Positions 31,545 through 43,252 of a stretch of 64,000 nucleotides of DNA are shown here, in pieces. Origin of the DNA: Martensiomyces pterosporus (taxonomy: Eukaryota > Kickxellomycota > Kickxellomycetes > Kickxellales > Kickxellaceae); contig MU603981.1 in NCBI GenBank assembly GCA_025201845.1, positions 4,938 through 68,937 of the forward strand, given 5' to 3'. The first letter of the stretch is position 1; every line of letters starts with the position of its first letter. The notes below the pieces were generated by a model, which saw only the letters and a program-made list of their open reading frames with translations, did not search any database and was not told the origin of the DNA. A program made the position numbers and the translations under genes.

Positions 31545-34376
31545 CTACAGGGCAGGTGCTGCTGCTGACCGCTTCTGCTGCCACAAGCCCTCAGTGAACA
31601 CATCTGTGACCATGGGCTTGTTCTTTGACGACTCCCTGGCCAGCACACGGCCTGCCGCATGGTTTCTCCAGCCGTTGCGGTAGCGATCGATTGTTTGCTG
31701 CCAGAACATCTCCAGGCTGTTTTTGTCGCGGCATATCTCCATAAAGTTCGCCCGCAGCGAGTCCGGGTTGGGCTCCGCCTGAGATGAGCCAGGCGGAGTG
31801 CCAGACCCACCAGTCGCGTCTCCGTGGCCCTCAGCGTATGATGCTGCAGATAAGCCGGCATCCTGCTTCGCCTTTCTGGGTGGCTGGAAGTATCCCGGGC
31901 TTTGCTCGTCGTCCGCTGCCGCCGCCCCTGCAGAGTGGCTAGATGCTGCTCCACGCGAGACCGCAACGCGGGTGACTGCAGCGTTGATGGAGTCAAAGTC
32001 TGCTGGCACGGAGCCTAGATTATCGACAATCTGCATCAGATACTTGTCGGGTATATCCATGCGCCGCTGGGGATCCCGCCTCGTTGTCATCGGGCGCAGT
32101 ATCTGATGCGGCCACAGCTCGGGGCAGCGCCGCACCGGATAATACGACTGTGGCGGGGTATGATCAGCAGTGCTCTCATGCGACTCGACCGCAGGGCGGA
32201 TGCCAGGCCCGCTGAGCTGAGAGCGCGTCGGCCTGCTACTACCACCAAGCGCGGGCGATGACGACGCCGACAAATCCGACGCGAGGCTTGCCATCGCAGC
32301 AGCCATGACAAGCGAGCTCTCGCTGCGACCGCCGGGAGGCCCGATCTGCTGGTGGCCAGAAGACAGGGGCGTGGAGTTACTAGTGCTGGGCTGTGGGCGC
32401 AGGTGGTTTTGGTGCGAGGTGAAGAGATAGTTGTTGATCCACAGGAACTGGCCGGGTCCGCAGATCTGCACGAACGCCGTGCCCGACCGGTGCACGTACT
32501 GGGTGTACTTGTGAGCATACCGCTCGAACGTGTACTCGCGGCGCAGCAGGTTGTCCGGCGGGTAGCTTTCCTCCGCCTCGACATCCAGAATAAAGTCCTG
32601 CTCCTCCAGCAGCTCGCGCTCAAACGTGTATTCAGGGATACATTTGGCCATCCGGTGGACGATCCGGGCCCGTCTATCCCTGTGTCTGCGCAGCCTCTCT
32701 CGCTCGGCATCGTCCTTGCTGCCACTGTCATCGCTGCCATCGCTATCACTGCCATAATCCATACTAGGCTCGGGCTCCGAGTCCTCATCGCCAAAGAACG
32801 AGAACTCTGACACCCACTCCTCGTTAAATATGCTCTCGACCGACGGCGGCTGGAGCTCGAGGCTGATTCGAATAGGCGAGTGGAACGGGTGGTTGTCTTC
32901 GGTGAGTGTGTCCTGTGCACGCGGTGCCTCAACCAGTCGCATGCCGCACCTCTCAGCCATCCGCGCCCATCCATGAACTAGTTCATCGATCAAATGGTTG
33001 GTGCAGTTGAGCCAGTTGATTGATAGGTGGAAGCAAGTCATCGGGTTTTGCACTGCATCCAAGTGCACCAAGCAGTGCTCTATGCGCGTCGACTTGCGCT
33101 GCTGGTCAAGATCAAGCGCAAACATCCGAGACTGGTGCAGGTCCTTGGGCAGCACCCTCTTGCTGTCCCTCTGCGAGAGCTTTGGGAACACATCGGGTGT
33201 CCTGCGGTACTCGACTGGATATCCCCTTGGCGAGCTGAGATCGCAGCCAGCTGCACTGTACTGCCCATTCTCGCTCCAGTTGGGCTGCTGCTGGTTCGGG
33301 TGCGGCCATTGGCCATGCTGCTTAGCCATGGCGGCTCTCTCGCCAGAACTGCCCAAGCCCGGCGATTCTCGACTGGTAGTTGCAGCCGAGCTGCCACTTG
33401 TCGACGATTTCCCAGAGCCCCTGGGACTTGGGTCGCTGCCAGTACCCATCTCGGGCACTGGGGGCGCCGGTGCTGCTGCTGCCGCTGCAGGCTGGTTTGT
33501 TTGTTGCGGCTGCTCTTGGGCAGAGTCTGACGTAGCAGATTGACGCAGGCGCTTGCCCGCTGCCTGGGCCACATCCGCAGGCTTGTCTGACGCAGACACG
33601 GCTGGTGGGTCGTTTGGAGCAGGCAGGGTCAGGTTTGTAGATGCCCTAGATGTGGGCACTGGGCCTGCAGCGGCCAAGGCATACTCACTATCATGCACAA
33701 TCGATGGCGCATTGCTGCCTTGGCGGCTCTCGGGTCTGCTTGCACTTGGCGACGGGTTATTGCTATTCGCGCTGTACTTGCTGGCCTTATCGCCGAACCC
33801 GATGCTTGCCATCAGAGAGGTCGGAACGCGGCTCAGCAATGGGTTGCCCTGCACCCTGTGTGAGATTGCTGCATCAGAAAACACATAAAACTGGTACCCA
33901 TCCATGAATGGCTTGGGGTCCAGCGCATGGCGGAACAGCCCACGCTCCATCAGCCTGTTTCCAGCAACCACGGCCTGCGAGCGCTTAGTGGCAGTGTCAA
34001 AATTGACCAGGATCCAGTCAACCAGCTGATACCCAACAAAGATGTTGTTGTAGTATGTGAAGTGCCATCTGAGGTTGCGCAGCCGCAAGCCAACGCACTG
34101 GTGCTGAAGCGCATAAGCAAGGTAGCCAAACGGCGACTCGACGTTGAGCAGCTCTGGCCAGCTGAGTGTGCGTGCGGCAGGCGGTGGCAGCGAAACGGGG
34201 CTGTTAGGGTCGAGGTAGATGCTGTCGTTCATGTAGCCGTAGAGCTGGTGGCTCAGGTACGAGACGGGGTACAAGGACGTGTACCTGATCTGCATCAGTG
34301 CGCTTGGCGTCAGGTCGCTCAGGCTCAGCGACTTCCCGACGGCTGGCGTAGTGGCCGCATGGCGAGGATGCGGAGC

Positions 34377-34409
<33 letters not shown>

Positions 34410-37400
34410 AGCGGGATCGCCAGCACGCTGGCTGCCAAGCCCCACAGCAGCGTGCTTCATGTCGCACGGGAGCGATCCCATGAACCGCTCCTCCAGCTTG
34501 GCGCGCTCGTCTCTTCTCAGCAGCCGCAAAATGTGGTCCAAGAACTTTTCAAAATTTGCGATGCGCACATCCTCAATCGACATGTGCGGGTTGCTCTTGC
34601 TGTTCACGATGGTGTCGTTGCTGAGCTGATCCACAGGGATAAGGATGTACCGCGCACGCCAGTACTTCATCGCCTTTGTCAGGTTGGTCTGATACCCGAC
34701 AATCAGATAGTCCAGGTTGTTCCAGTTGACTTCGTCGTCTCGGGGATACGTGAACCTGATATCAGTTTGCCGGTAGCCCATGTTGTTGTTTCGCGACCAC
34801 ATCAGGAACCTGTACCTTATCGGGTCCTGGCTAAAGGGCTTGTTGCGCTCCCACCGCGTAACGGCGACGCCAGGCATGTGGCTGGCCACGCTGCTCTCCT
34901 GGTACTCCAGGTTTTGGATCTGTCGACCATTGCTCAGCCAAACAGACTTGTCCGACTTCTGCGAGAAGCCAGAGGGCAGGAATCCCGAGAGGGCTGAGCC
35001 CGTTGAGATGTACGAATCGCCAGGTGTCCGGTACACAGAGCGGTCGCTGCCATCTGCGCGGGCGCTGAACTTGTACCGCGCACCAAGGTGGTTGGTGGGC
35101 AGCGCAGGCGCGATGCGAGAGGCGCGGTCGCGGCTGCCCTTCGAGTTTGGAGTGTCGCCGATGTGGATGAACTGGAACCCTTGGGCAAGCCGCTGATATA
35201 CCATCTCCTTGAGCATGATGCGTGTCGATCTGTCCGTCGATGTTGCTGGGGCTGGCTGCTGGCTGCCAAGCGAGCTGCTGCCCTGCTTGTGGGTTGAGGT
35301 AAAGTGCGTGAACTCGTCGAAATCGTCGCGTGGGAGATCGGCAGACTCCTCAGCGCCCATGTCGGGCGTCTGGACATGGTAGCTGTACTGCTTGTAGAAG
35401 GAGTCAAGCTCAGTCGGGTAAAAGTCCGTTACAAGCGGCAGCGACGCTGGGGTGCACAAGGACCGCCATTTGCTTGTGTAGCTCGACAAAGACGTGTGGG
35501 TTGGAAACGCAAATGCCCAGCGCTGGGAGAGCTCGGTGTGCGGCAGCGGATACAACTCAGGATTGCAGGGGTTGTATGGAAAGTAGCAGCGCCCCTGTAG
35601 GCCCCTCGGCGAGATCTCTGTTGTTGCCCTTGCCATGAATCCGTCGCTGAGCCAAGCAGACTTGTGCCGCGGCGACCCGCTGTGGTACTCTCCCGGCGCA
35701 GGCGGCTGAGTGGGAAGTGTGCTGAATGCCGTGGCCTGCCTGGCACATGGAAGAGTAAGCTGGAAATTCCGCTCAGAGATTGGCGGGCTGGTGAGAGCAG
35801 TCTGACGACGAACCAGTGTAGCAGTCACAGCGGCTGAGCCAGAGGATGACTGCTGCTGCTGCTGCTGCTGCTGCGTTTGCTGTTGGTGGCCTGGCTGCTC
35901 TGCTCCGGTGCTTTTGAACGTCTGGATGTGGTCGTCCAAATGCGACTGCTTGGCAATGGACTCCGAGACAGCAGCTCTCTCGCCAGCAACCGGCACCCCG
36001 ATGAGCGATGCTGGATGTCTGTCGCGGCCAATCTGAACACCCTGGCCACGGTAAACGGACTGAGGCGACTCTGACGCCCGCTGAGGCGCTCTGCGCGAAG
36101 CAGTGCTCGGTGGGATCGCCCTGCCCTTCATACTGGCCACCACAGACTTGGCTGCATCGGGAGATGCATGGAGCCGTGGCGACGCATGGCTCGGATCTTC
36201 TTCGTGTGCAGCCAGCGACTCTGTGGGTGCCTTGGCGTCCATGACTTCAGGATTTGACTGTAGCTTGACATGGTGCTGAGCGCGTTTGCGCTGCATGCTG
36301 GTGCGCACAAAGATGGATGAGCGTGGCGCCGGCATAGCAATGTTACCTCCACCGAGGCTTATGTCGCGAGGAACCGACGACGAGATGCTGGTAGTTGCAT
36401 CTGCCCGCTGTGGCGGCTGCATATGCTGTCCATGCGAGAGATTTGGTGAGGCTGAGGCTGAGGCCGATGCTGCACCTGCACTTGCACCTGCCACAGATCC
36501 AGGCATGTCTGGCGAGCCCACATCTACGCGAGGGACAGATGCCGAGTCCGCATTGCGCTGGTGGTCGTCCGAATGAGCAGACACTGATGACGACAGCCCA
36601 CTCGGCTGAGGGATGTGCAGAGACGATGGCACCAGCTTAGAGGCGTCGCCTTCTGAAATGAGCGCATGTCTGAACTCACTCGCATTGCTGGTGACACAGG
36701 AAGTCCCGGTCTGAAGAGGACCGCTGTTGTCTACAGTGCTGCTGGGCAGGTCATTCGCTGCCGCCACGGCTGCCGCTGCTGAGTTTGCTGAGCCAGTGCC
36801 AACGATAGCCTGCTGGTCGAACCTGGCAAACATCTCCAGCAAGCGCTCGCGTCGCTCATCTTCAGATAGCTTGTCGAGCTTGAGCACCTTCCCATGCGAG
36901 ACATCTGTCGCCACGGCGGCCACAGGTGTGTGTGCCAAATGTGAACCTTCCGCTCGGTTCCTGGGTGCGTCGGTACCCGAACTGTCAGACATGTCCACAG
37001 CTGCGTGTTCAACGCCCATGAGCACTGACAGCTCTTCCTCGGACAGCCGAAGGTCCAGGTCCGGCACCAGGGGAGTCTGACGCATGTACTCTGAAACACC
37101 AGTGATCGACATGTCGCCCATCTTGCACGATGGATGGAAGTCGCCTGGGCGCTCGGACGCGCGCTCGTCAGTGTAGCTGTAGAATCCGCAGTCGACCCAG
37201 TACGGGAAGTAGCAGTACGTCACACGATCGTCGTTGGCTAGCGGCGAGCTGAGAGCAGCAAAGTACGGGTAGTCGCTTTTGCTGATGTCAAGAATGCTGT
37301 CAGCTATACCGGCGAGGTCGTCGTCGCCCACAAGCTCGCTGACGACGTAGTCATCCAGCCTGTGGCTCATGTGCTCTTGAGGCTGCCGGCTATGCGAGCC

Positions 37401-39629
37401 AAGGCCATCGCTGGTAGCAGATGTGCCCGAAGGCTGCCTGTATTGCCAGGCGCTATGGGTGCCGTCTCCAGAACCAGCGTGTGCACTGGCACTGTTGGCA
37501 GCGGGCCTTCCACGACCGGTGAGATAGGGAAGCAGCTCCCTTTCCCACTTTTCGTCGTCAAAATAGAGCGGGTCGAGCATGATCGGGTCGACCGTTTCGG
37601 ACGTGTCAGGCTTTGGAGCGACACCCTTTTTGGGTCCCCGATCCTTGGGCCACACAGTCGCCAGTGCGCCCACAGCCGGGCTCATTGTCCCGCTGGGGCT
37701 CTCGACGGGCGGCGATGCCGAGCTGACCTCGTTCTCCTTTGCACGCATGGCCTCCATCTCCCCCTGCTGCCTGCGGAGTATCGCGCGTCGCTGCTCCTGC
37801 TCGCTGGGCACTGGAAGCGACTTGAATCTGAACACCGGTGGCCTGAACAAGGGCTTTGGCGCAAGGCACACAAAGTCAACACGCATTCCATAGTGCAGCA
37901 TGCGCTCAGTCGTCATCCGCAGGAGCTTCTTGGGCACATCGAACACGCCGAACGAGGGTGTGATGACGATTGTGCTCAGACCAGTGCGGGACAGATCCCG
38001 GTCGACATGGTTGCTTGCAAAGCTGTTGATGCCCAGGTTGATTGCCTCGAGGATGTTGCCCTGGTTTGCCTTGCTCAAGTCGCCGCGCAGGCGATATCCC
38101 GCAGTGGTGCTCAGCTCCTGGATGTCGCGTCTGTAGCTGTTGAACTCGCCAAGAATGTCGGGCAGAAACGCCGACCAGTCCGGACGCACCTCCATGTCTG
38201 CAATGACTTTGTAGTAGTCGCGGTAGTACCTGCCACGGTCCTTGTCCTGCACCAGGTCCTGGAAGAAAATGCTGTCGCGAACATGGTAGTACCAGCGCGA
38301 GAACATGACGATGGTCACCATGTGGTTCAGCTGCATCTCGCACCAGCGCCTAAACAGCTCCGCAAGGAAGCTGTTGACTGCCTTTTCGAAGCACAGGTTG
38401 CCGTCCTCCTGGTATGCCCACATCTCCTCGGACATTTGGATAAATATGATGAACCTTCCGGACTCGGATCTGAAGATCGCTTGTGTCGAGGCATCGATGT
38501 ACCCGCACGGAATCTGCACGCCGTTCTTGTAAATCCGGCGCACCGAAGCACGGATGAGGCCATCCATGTTTGTGGGCTTGTTGTTGTGCACGACTTTCTG
38601 GGATAGGTGTCTCCACAGCCGCCACATATCGCTGCGCCCTACATACTGGTCGCGGAAGGCGATTTCGACAAAGTCAGCGCGTATGGACTCGTGCTCATCC
38701 TCGTTCTCCATATCGATCTTGCGGATGGCTACTTTTTGGTTCCCCTGGTACTCGCCCCACAACGCACGCGCAACGTGGGTGATAATCGACGTCTGGAGCT
38801 GCTGCGCATCATGCCTCACCTCGCCGACCTGGATGAGGATCTCGCGGTGCGGGTCAGGCTTGAGGATTTCGTCGTCGTCGTCGTCCTCCGCATGCCCCGG
38901 CTCGTGGGCCGACGGTGCGTCGCTGCCGGGCATGCCCTGCCACCTGCTGGGTCTGTTCGGGAGTTTTGGCTGGGCGAGCCTGCCCGATCTGCCTAGGTCT
39001 GTAGCGCTGTTGTGGCCCGAGTTCGTAGCGCCCCTGGACAAGTCTTCTGATCCCCTACGGCTTCCCCGATCGTGCCTGTCAGCTGCCTTTCCAGGACCAG
39101 CCCTTCCCTTCGAGCCGTCGCCAGAGCTAGAGGTCGAAGTGCTTGCTGCAGAGACCACGCCTGCCTTGGACGACGACGCGGCCGCACCTGCGCCTTTCCC
39201 CTTGCTGGCTCCGGCCGAGTCGCTAGAATGCACTCCGGCCACAGAGTCGTTGTCCAGCGACCCCCTGGGCGATACAGGCTCTGTCTCGTCGGCGCCAGAG
39301 ATTGGCCGGATAGCGACAATGTCACCAACACGAATGCCAGGGAACAGGTGTGAGTTCAGCACCAGGTCCCTGGCCGAAAATGACTCTTCGTGATATCGCA
39401 GCTGGCATATCTTGTTGAAAATAGCTGGTTTTCCTTGGCTGCCGCCGTCGCCGTGGTCGCCTTGCGCCGGGTTGCCGCTGCCGCGGTGGCCGCCACCAGA
39501 TGCATTGAAGGATGTGGTGCTGCTGCTTTTGGTGGCCTGTGCCTCATTTCGACTACGCTGCTGGCTCCCTCGGGCGAAGATCGACACGTGGGGAGTGCGG
39601 AGCTGCTTTGAAGAGAGATTCTGAGGCAT
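31545..39629 (-). CDS. IML1: IML1/DEPDC5, GATOR1 (SEACIT) subunit, very large
   Basis: 2694 aa in one exon; family members are about 1,600 aa. With Npr2/Npr3 it forms the GTPase-activating complex that shuts off TORC1 at the vacuole when amino acids are low. Visible: the conserved IML1 N-terminal region (~280-620, with FVEIAFRDQYVGRSDMWRLW and YHYGMRVDFVCLAPKPLF-like text), a C-terminal half with WARFDYLIVGYQTNLTKA-like and FEKFLDHILRLLRR blocks, a DEP domain near residues 1830-1925 (GYQLVDWILVNFD) and a C-terminal region with FVQICGPGQFLWINNYLFTSHQNHLRPQ. Extra length is low-complexity Ser/Ala/Gln insertions between domains. Start MPQNLSSKQL; the open frame upstream to 39800 is unlike the family. 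Confidence 0.9.
34379..34411. repeat. CTG repeat (poly-Gln) in IML1
   Basis: About ten CTG units, CAG on the coding strand, encode a Gln tract in a linker upstream of the DEP domain. A second shorter tract is at 35851-35877. Confidence 0.9.
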
Positions 39630-39911
39630 CCTGTGCCCTGCTGGTATGTAGTTTTCTGGTTGCCAAAAGAAGGCTGTGTATGCTGTGTTTATTAGTCTGG
39701 ATGTATTTAGAGTGCGTGTGCGTGTAGAAAAAGGAGCAAGAGTGCCGTGTTCAAAATGGCTGCTCCCACGTTTGCCAATCAGGTTCTGAACCTTAAGCAC
39801 AAAGCACTGTGTGTCCCCTTTTTGGGCAGAGCCACGTGCAGCGAGAAGCGGGTGCTACGCTGGCCTTGCGCTGTGCTGGCATTTTCAAAACAGCACACTA
39901 AGAGGGGCGGC

Positions 39912-41132
39912 TCATGTCTTGACCCGCTTTGCAAGGGATTCCAATGTGTCGATGCACTCGCTTTTGGCGCCGCGCGTGTCCGCTTCGATGACAGCGGTAG
40001 CAGCAGCATCAGTGTCGTCAGCAGTAGAGGGCGCAGGTGTGCTGGTTTCCGGAGCTGTCCGCTTGCCCTTCTTGCTGCTGCTTGCACGCACGCCGCCCTT
40101 TGCTTTGTCGCTGGCCATCTGGGGGTCTGATCTTGGGTCGACAAGCTGCGCGCCCTCTGTGTCGTAGAAATCAACAATGCCAAATGCATCGCACATGTCG
40201 CGGTACCGCTTTGCGCTCCTCACAGCGATATACTGCTCCGATTTCGTGTCGGGGTACATCTGCATCAGCGAGTACTTGGTATTTGAGAACGTGTTGCTCA
40301 TTCGCACAGCCGTCTTGATGTACACATGCGCAACATCCAGCGGCGGCAGCATGCCCTCTGGCCTGAAGATGGACGGGTTTTCAATCGCACCGCGAGCAGT
40401 CATGACGCTGGTAGCGCCAGTCTCGTCTCTAGCCCGCTGGGCATCCTCGTACTTGAATACATCGCCGTTGAGGATGACTGGGAGATCCGGGAGCGTTTTG
40501 ACCACGTCGTTGAGCCGATGCCACATGGCCTTCTCGCGCGGGCGCATATTTTTCGTGCGGCAATGGACAGTCAGCGCCGAGACACCGGTAGCAGCAATGC
40601 GCTTGATAAGATCCAGAGTCTTGTCAACATCGTCAAACACCCTGATTTTGCACGAGATAGGCAGGTTGATGTTCTTGACCAAAGCATCGAGAATCGAGCA
40701 GAGTCTGTCGGGGTCGGACATGAGAGCAGCGCCCATCCCGCCCTGGATGGAGAACTGCTTGGGGCAGCCGCAGTTCAGGTCAATTCCAGCGACGTCCTGC
40801 TCAATCATCTTGGCTGCAGCCAAAGCAGTCTCTGGCCCGGCCGATCCCATCTGGAAGATCACCCTGCTCTTCTCGCTTGGATGCGTGGTGAAGATGTCTC
40901 TGCCGTCCTTGATATATGCAACCACGCCAGTTTTGGCGTCCACCACACGCTCGCAGCCAGCAATGCTCTTGTCGACGATCTCCGACGTCCACACAAGGTC
41001 GGCGCCGTATTCCAGGCACAGCAAGCGCATAGGGAGCGTTCCGATACGAACCATGGGCGCAAGGAAAAAGCCATTTCTATACATGTCGCGCCAGGCCGTC
41101 CGCTTTCCCTGGTCTGCTGCGTCAGTTGCCAT
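39912..41132 (-). CDS. DUS2: Dus2-type tRNA-dihydrouridine synthase
   Basis: 406 aa FMN-dependent enzyme reducing uridine-20 of tRNA. Seen: FFLAPMVRIGTLPMRLL at the start of the TIM barrel, IDLNCGCPKQFSIQGGMGAAL with the catalytic Cys, ALTVHCRTKNMRPREKA, VILNGDVF and TARGAIENPSIF for FMN phosphate binding. These match the Dus2 (yeast Smm1) group. The C-terminal ~70 residues are Lys/Ala/Thr-rich and include a basic SSKKGKR patch, possibly nuclear targeting; there is no double-stranded RNA-binding domain like that of human DUS2. Tandem with IML1, 282 bases between. Confidence 0.94.
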   Translation of the reverse strand: MATDAADQGKRTAWRDMYRNGFFLAPMVRIGTLPMRLLCLEYGADLVWTSEIVDKSIAGCERVVDAKTGVVAYIKDGRDIFTTHPSEKSRVIFQMGSAGPETALAAAKMIEQDVAGIDLNCGCPKQFSIQGGMGAALMSDPDRLCSILDALVKNINLPISCKIRVFDDVDKTLDLIKRIAATGVSALTVHCRTKNMRPREKAMWHRLNDVVKTLPDLPVILNGDVFKYEDAQRARDETGATSVMTARGAIENPSIFRPEGMLPPLDVAHVYIKTAVRMSNTFSNTKYSLMQMYPDTKSEQYIAVRSAKRYRDMCDAFGIVDFYDTEGAQLVDPRSDPQMASDKAKGGVRASSSKKGKRTAPETSTPAPSTADDTDAAATAVIEADTRGAKSECIDTLESLAKRVKT

Positions 41133-41180
41133 GTCTGCGGTGTCCAGAAGGCGATTTTAGCGTATAAGTACAAGAGGGCA

Positions 41181-41486
41181 AGAATAGAGGAGCAGGAGAC
41201 GCGGAAGAGCAGTCGAGAAAAGAAATTGCTCTGCTACCAGGAGCCAGCGGAACCACGGAGCTAGTGTGCGAGCAGCCAGCTTTTTGTTTGGGGCGACTCG
41301 CGGCTACCAATGCGAGTTGGCTTTCGGGCGAGCCGGCGCTCCCAAGCAACCAGCGAGCGGCAGCCTTGCATCCCAAATATAGCGCAGGGGCATCATGCAT
41401 TGCGCCTTCTTTGGCCTTTTCCCCAATTGTAGTTGTTTTGCTATTTCGCACCATCGGTCCCAGCCGAGGTCTGCCCCTCCTCTCTG
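41181..41486 (+). repeat. Direct repeat copy 1 flanking N gap (306 bp)
   Basis: Identical by eye to 41497-41802, separated by exactly ten Ns. Most simply the same locus sequence present on two contig ends that were scaffolded without merging. Confidence 0.92.
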
Positions 41487-41496
41487 NNNNNNNNNN
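41487..41496. other. Assembly gap (10 N)
   Basis: Run of ten N between two identical 306-base blocks. Confidence 0.99.
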
Positions 41497-41802
41497 AGAA
41501 TAGAGGAGCAGGAGACGCGGAAGAGCAGTCGAGAAAAGAAATTGCTCTGCTACCAGGAGCCAGCGGAACCACGGAGCTAGTGTGCGAGCAGCCAGCTTTT
41601 TGTTTGGGGCGACTCGCGGCTACCAATGCGAGTTGGCTTTCGGGCGAGCCGGCGCTCCCAAGCAACCAGCGAGCGGCAGCCTTGCATCCCAAATATAGCG
41701 CAGGGGCATCATGCATTGCGCCTTCTTTGGCCTTTTCCCCAATTGTAGTTGTTTTGCTATTTCGCACCATCGGTCCCAGCCGAGGTCTGCCCCTCCTCTC
41801 TG
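41497..41802 (+). repeat. Direct repeat copy 2 flanking N gap (306 bp)
   Basis: Second copy of the 306-base block; sequence then continues uniquely into the GH17 leader. Confidence 0.92.
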
Positions 41803-41931
41803 CTTCTGTGAATTTCCCGAAACTTGCATTATTTCCCACCGCCTCCTCTTTTAGACGCACTGCATACCTCCTCCCGCGTTGCTGGACAACACATCCCGAG
41901 CCTGCACCCCTCCTCTTCTCGTCTACCCGCC

Positions 41932-43128
41932 ATGAAGCTTTCCCTCTCCCTTGCTGCGCTCGCCACTGCTGTGGCTGCTGCCAACCAGTTCAACGGCCTG
42001 TCGTACAACCCCAAGCAGCTGAAGAACGGCGCCTGCCCCACCATTGACACGGTGCGCGACGACCTGAAGGTGCTCCGCGCTTACACCAACCAGGTGCGCA
42101 TCTACAGCGTCAACGACTGCAACCAAGGCGAGCCCGTCCTCCGTGCCATGGAAAACACCGACTGGAAGGTCCAGCTTGGCCTGTGGATCAACCAGAACGA
42201 CACCGTGTTTAACACCGACCTGAAGGAGCTCCTCCGCCTGGCCGGCATCTTCGACTTCAAGAAGTACGTTTCCTCCGTCATCGTCGGCAATGAGGCCATC
42301 TACCGCAAGGAGCAGACATCGAGCCAGGTGGCGGCAAAGGTCCAGGACACCAAGGCTGCTCTGAGCAAGGCTGGCCTCAGCAGCATCCCCGTCACCGTCT
42401 CCGAGACCTGGCCCTACTACGACAAGACACTCGTTGACGCGGTCGACTACGTCAATGTCCATGCGTTCCCGTTCTGGGAGGGCACCAACATCAATGGTGC
42501 CCAGGACAAGGTGTTTGGGCATATTTATGACATCCAGAAGATCGCTGGAAGCAAGAAGGTTGTCATTGGCGAGACCGGGTGGCCAGATGCTGGAGGCAAC
42601 TACGACGACGCTGTCCCGTCGCCTGAGAACGAGCAGCGCTACATGAAGGAGTTCATCTGCCGCGCCAATATCGAGAACATCGACTATATCTGGTTCAGCG
42701 CATTCGACGAGGCGTGGAAGCCCACCACCAATGCTAGCGATGTCGAGACACACTGGGGTATCATCAAGGGCGACAAGTCGCCCAAGTACAAGTCGCCCAT
42801 GTACGACTGCAAGGGCTTCACCCCCAACGCCAAGCCCTCTGCCAGCGCATCTGCTGATGCCAGCGCCAGCGCCAGCGCTTCGAAGGGCGCCTCGAGGAGC
42901 GCCTCGGGCTCCCGTGCTACCGGTGGCAGCCACAGCGCGAGCGAGCACTCGGGTCTTGGCGAGGACGGCCTTGACAGCATGTCGGCCACAGCCTCTTCGG
43001 GCTCCAACAGCAAGCTGCAGTCGGCTGTCAGCAGCAAGGTCAGCAGTGCCTGGTCGCTCGCCAGCAGCTACTCTGCGGCTGGCGTCGTTGCCTCTGCTGC
43101 TGCCCTCGTTGCATCCACTCTCTTCTAG
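41932..43128 (+). CDS. Secreted GPI-type GH17 beta-1,3-glucanase
   Basis: 398 aa. Signal peptide MKLSLSLAALATAVAAA, then a glycoside hydrolase family 17 barrel. The acid/base Glu lies in VGNEAIYR (~residue 120) and the nucleophile Glu in IGETGWP (~residue 213); both are intact. The aromatic VNVHAFPFWEG and IWFSAFDEAWKP segments fit the Bgl2/Scw4 group, which remodels wall beta-1,3-glucan. Residues ~300-385 are Ser/Ala-rich, and the C-terminus ends in a hydrophobic stretch (AAGVVASAAALVASTLF), consistent with a GPI anchor. Single exon with strong codon bias, likely highly expressed. Confidence 0.94.
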   Translation: MKLSLSLAALATAVAAANQFNGLSYNPKQLKNGACPTIDTVRDDLKVLRAYTNQVRIYSVNDCNQGEPVLRAMENTDWKVQLGLWINQNDTVFNTDLKELLRLAGIFDFKKYVSSVIVGNEAIYRKEQTSSQVAAKVQDTKAALSKAGLSSIPVTVSETWPYYDKTLVDAVDYVNVHAFPFWEGTNINGAQDKVFGHIYDIQKIAGSKKVVIGETGWPDAGGNYDDAVPSPENEQRYMKEFICRANIENIDYIWFSAFDEAWKPTTNASDVETHWGIIKGDKSPKYKSPMYDCKGFTPNAKPSASASADASASASASKGASRSASGSRATGGSHSASEHSGLGEDGLDSMSATASSGSNSKLQSAVSSKVSSAWSLASSYSAAGVVASAAALVASTLF

Positions 43129-43214
43129 ATTTCCGTGCTCTCATCGGTGTTTCCCTGTACCTTCCTGAATATGTGTTTATGGCCAAAGAGCAATTGCGCC
43201 TACTTGAAAGAAAG

Positions 43215-43220
43215 AATAAA
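43215..43220 (+). terminator. AATAAA polyadenylation signal of the GH17 gene
   Basis: AATAAATAAAA 87 bases after the stop, just before the convergent fructosamine-kinase gene. Confidence 0.5.
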
Positions 43221-43252
43221 TAAAAACAAGCTAGCTACGCCGCCCAGTGGTG

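Larger units (their letters stand above)
41133..41931. other. Intergenic region with assembly gap and duplicated flanks, upstream of GH17
   Basis: Holds the divergent flanks of DUS2 and the GH17 gene plus the N gap. Inside the repeated block is an AAATATAGC element (41690-41700 in the second copy) and a CT-rich leader follows at 41800-41925. No gene. Confidence 0.5.

Noticed and set aside
37362..38606. 414-codon plus-strand frame over IML1
   Set aside because: Antisense shadow of conserved IML1 N-terminal coding sequence.
41181..41802. True tandem duplication of the GH17 promoter
   Set aside because: The copies are identical and separated by exactly ten N, the same pattern seen at 60128-60677; an assembly overlap explains both.
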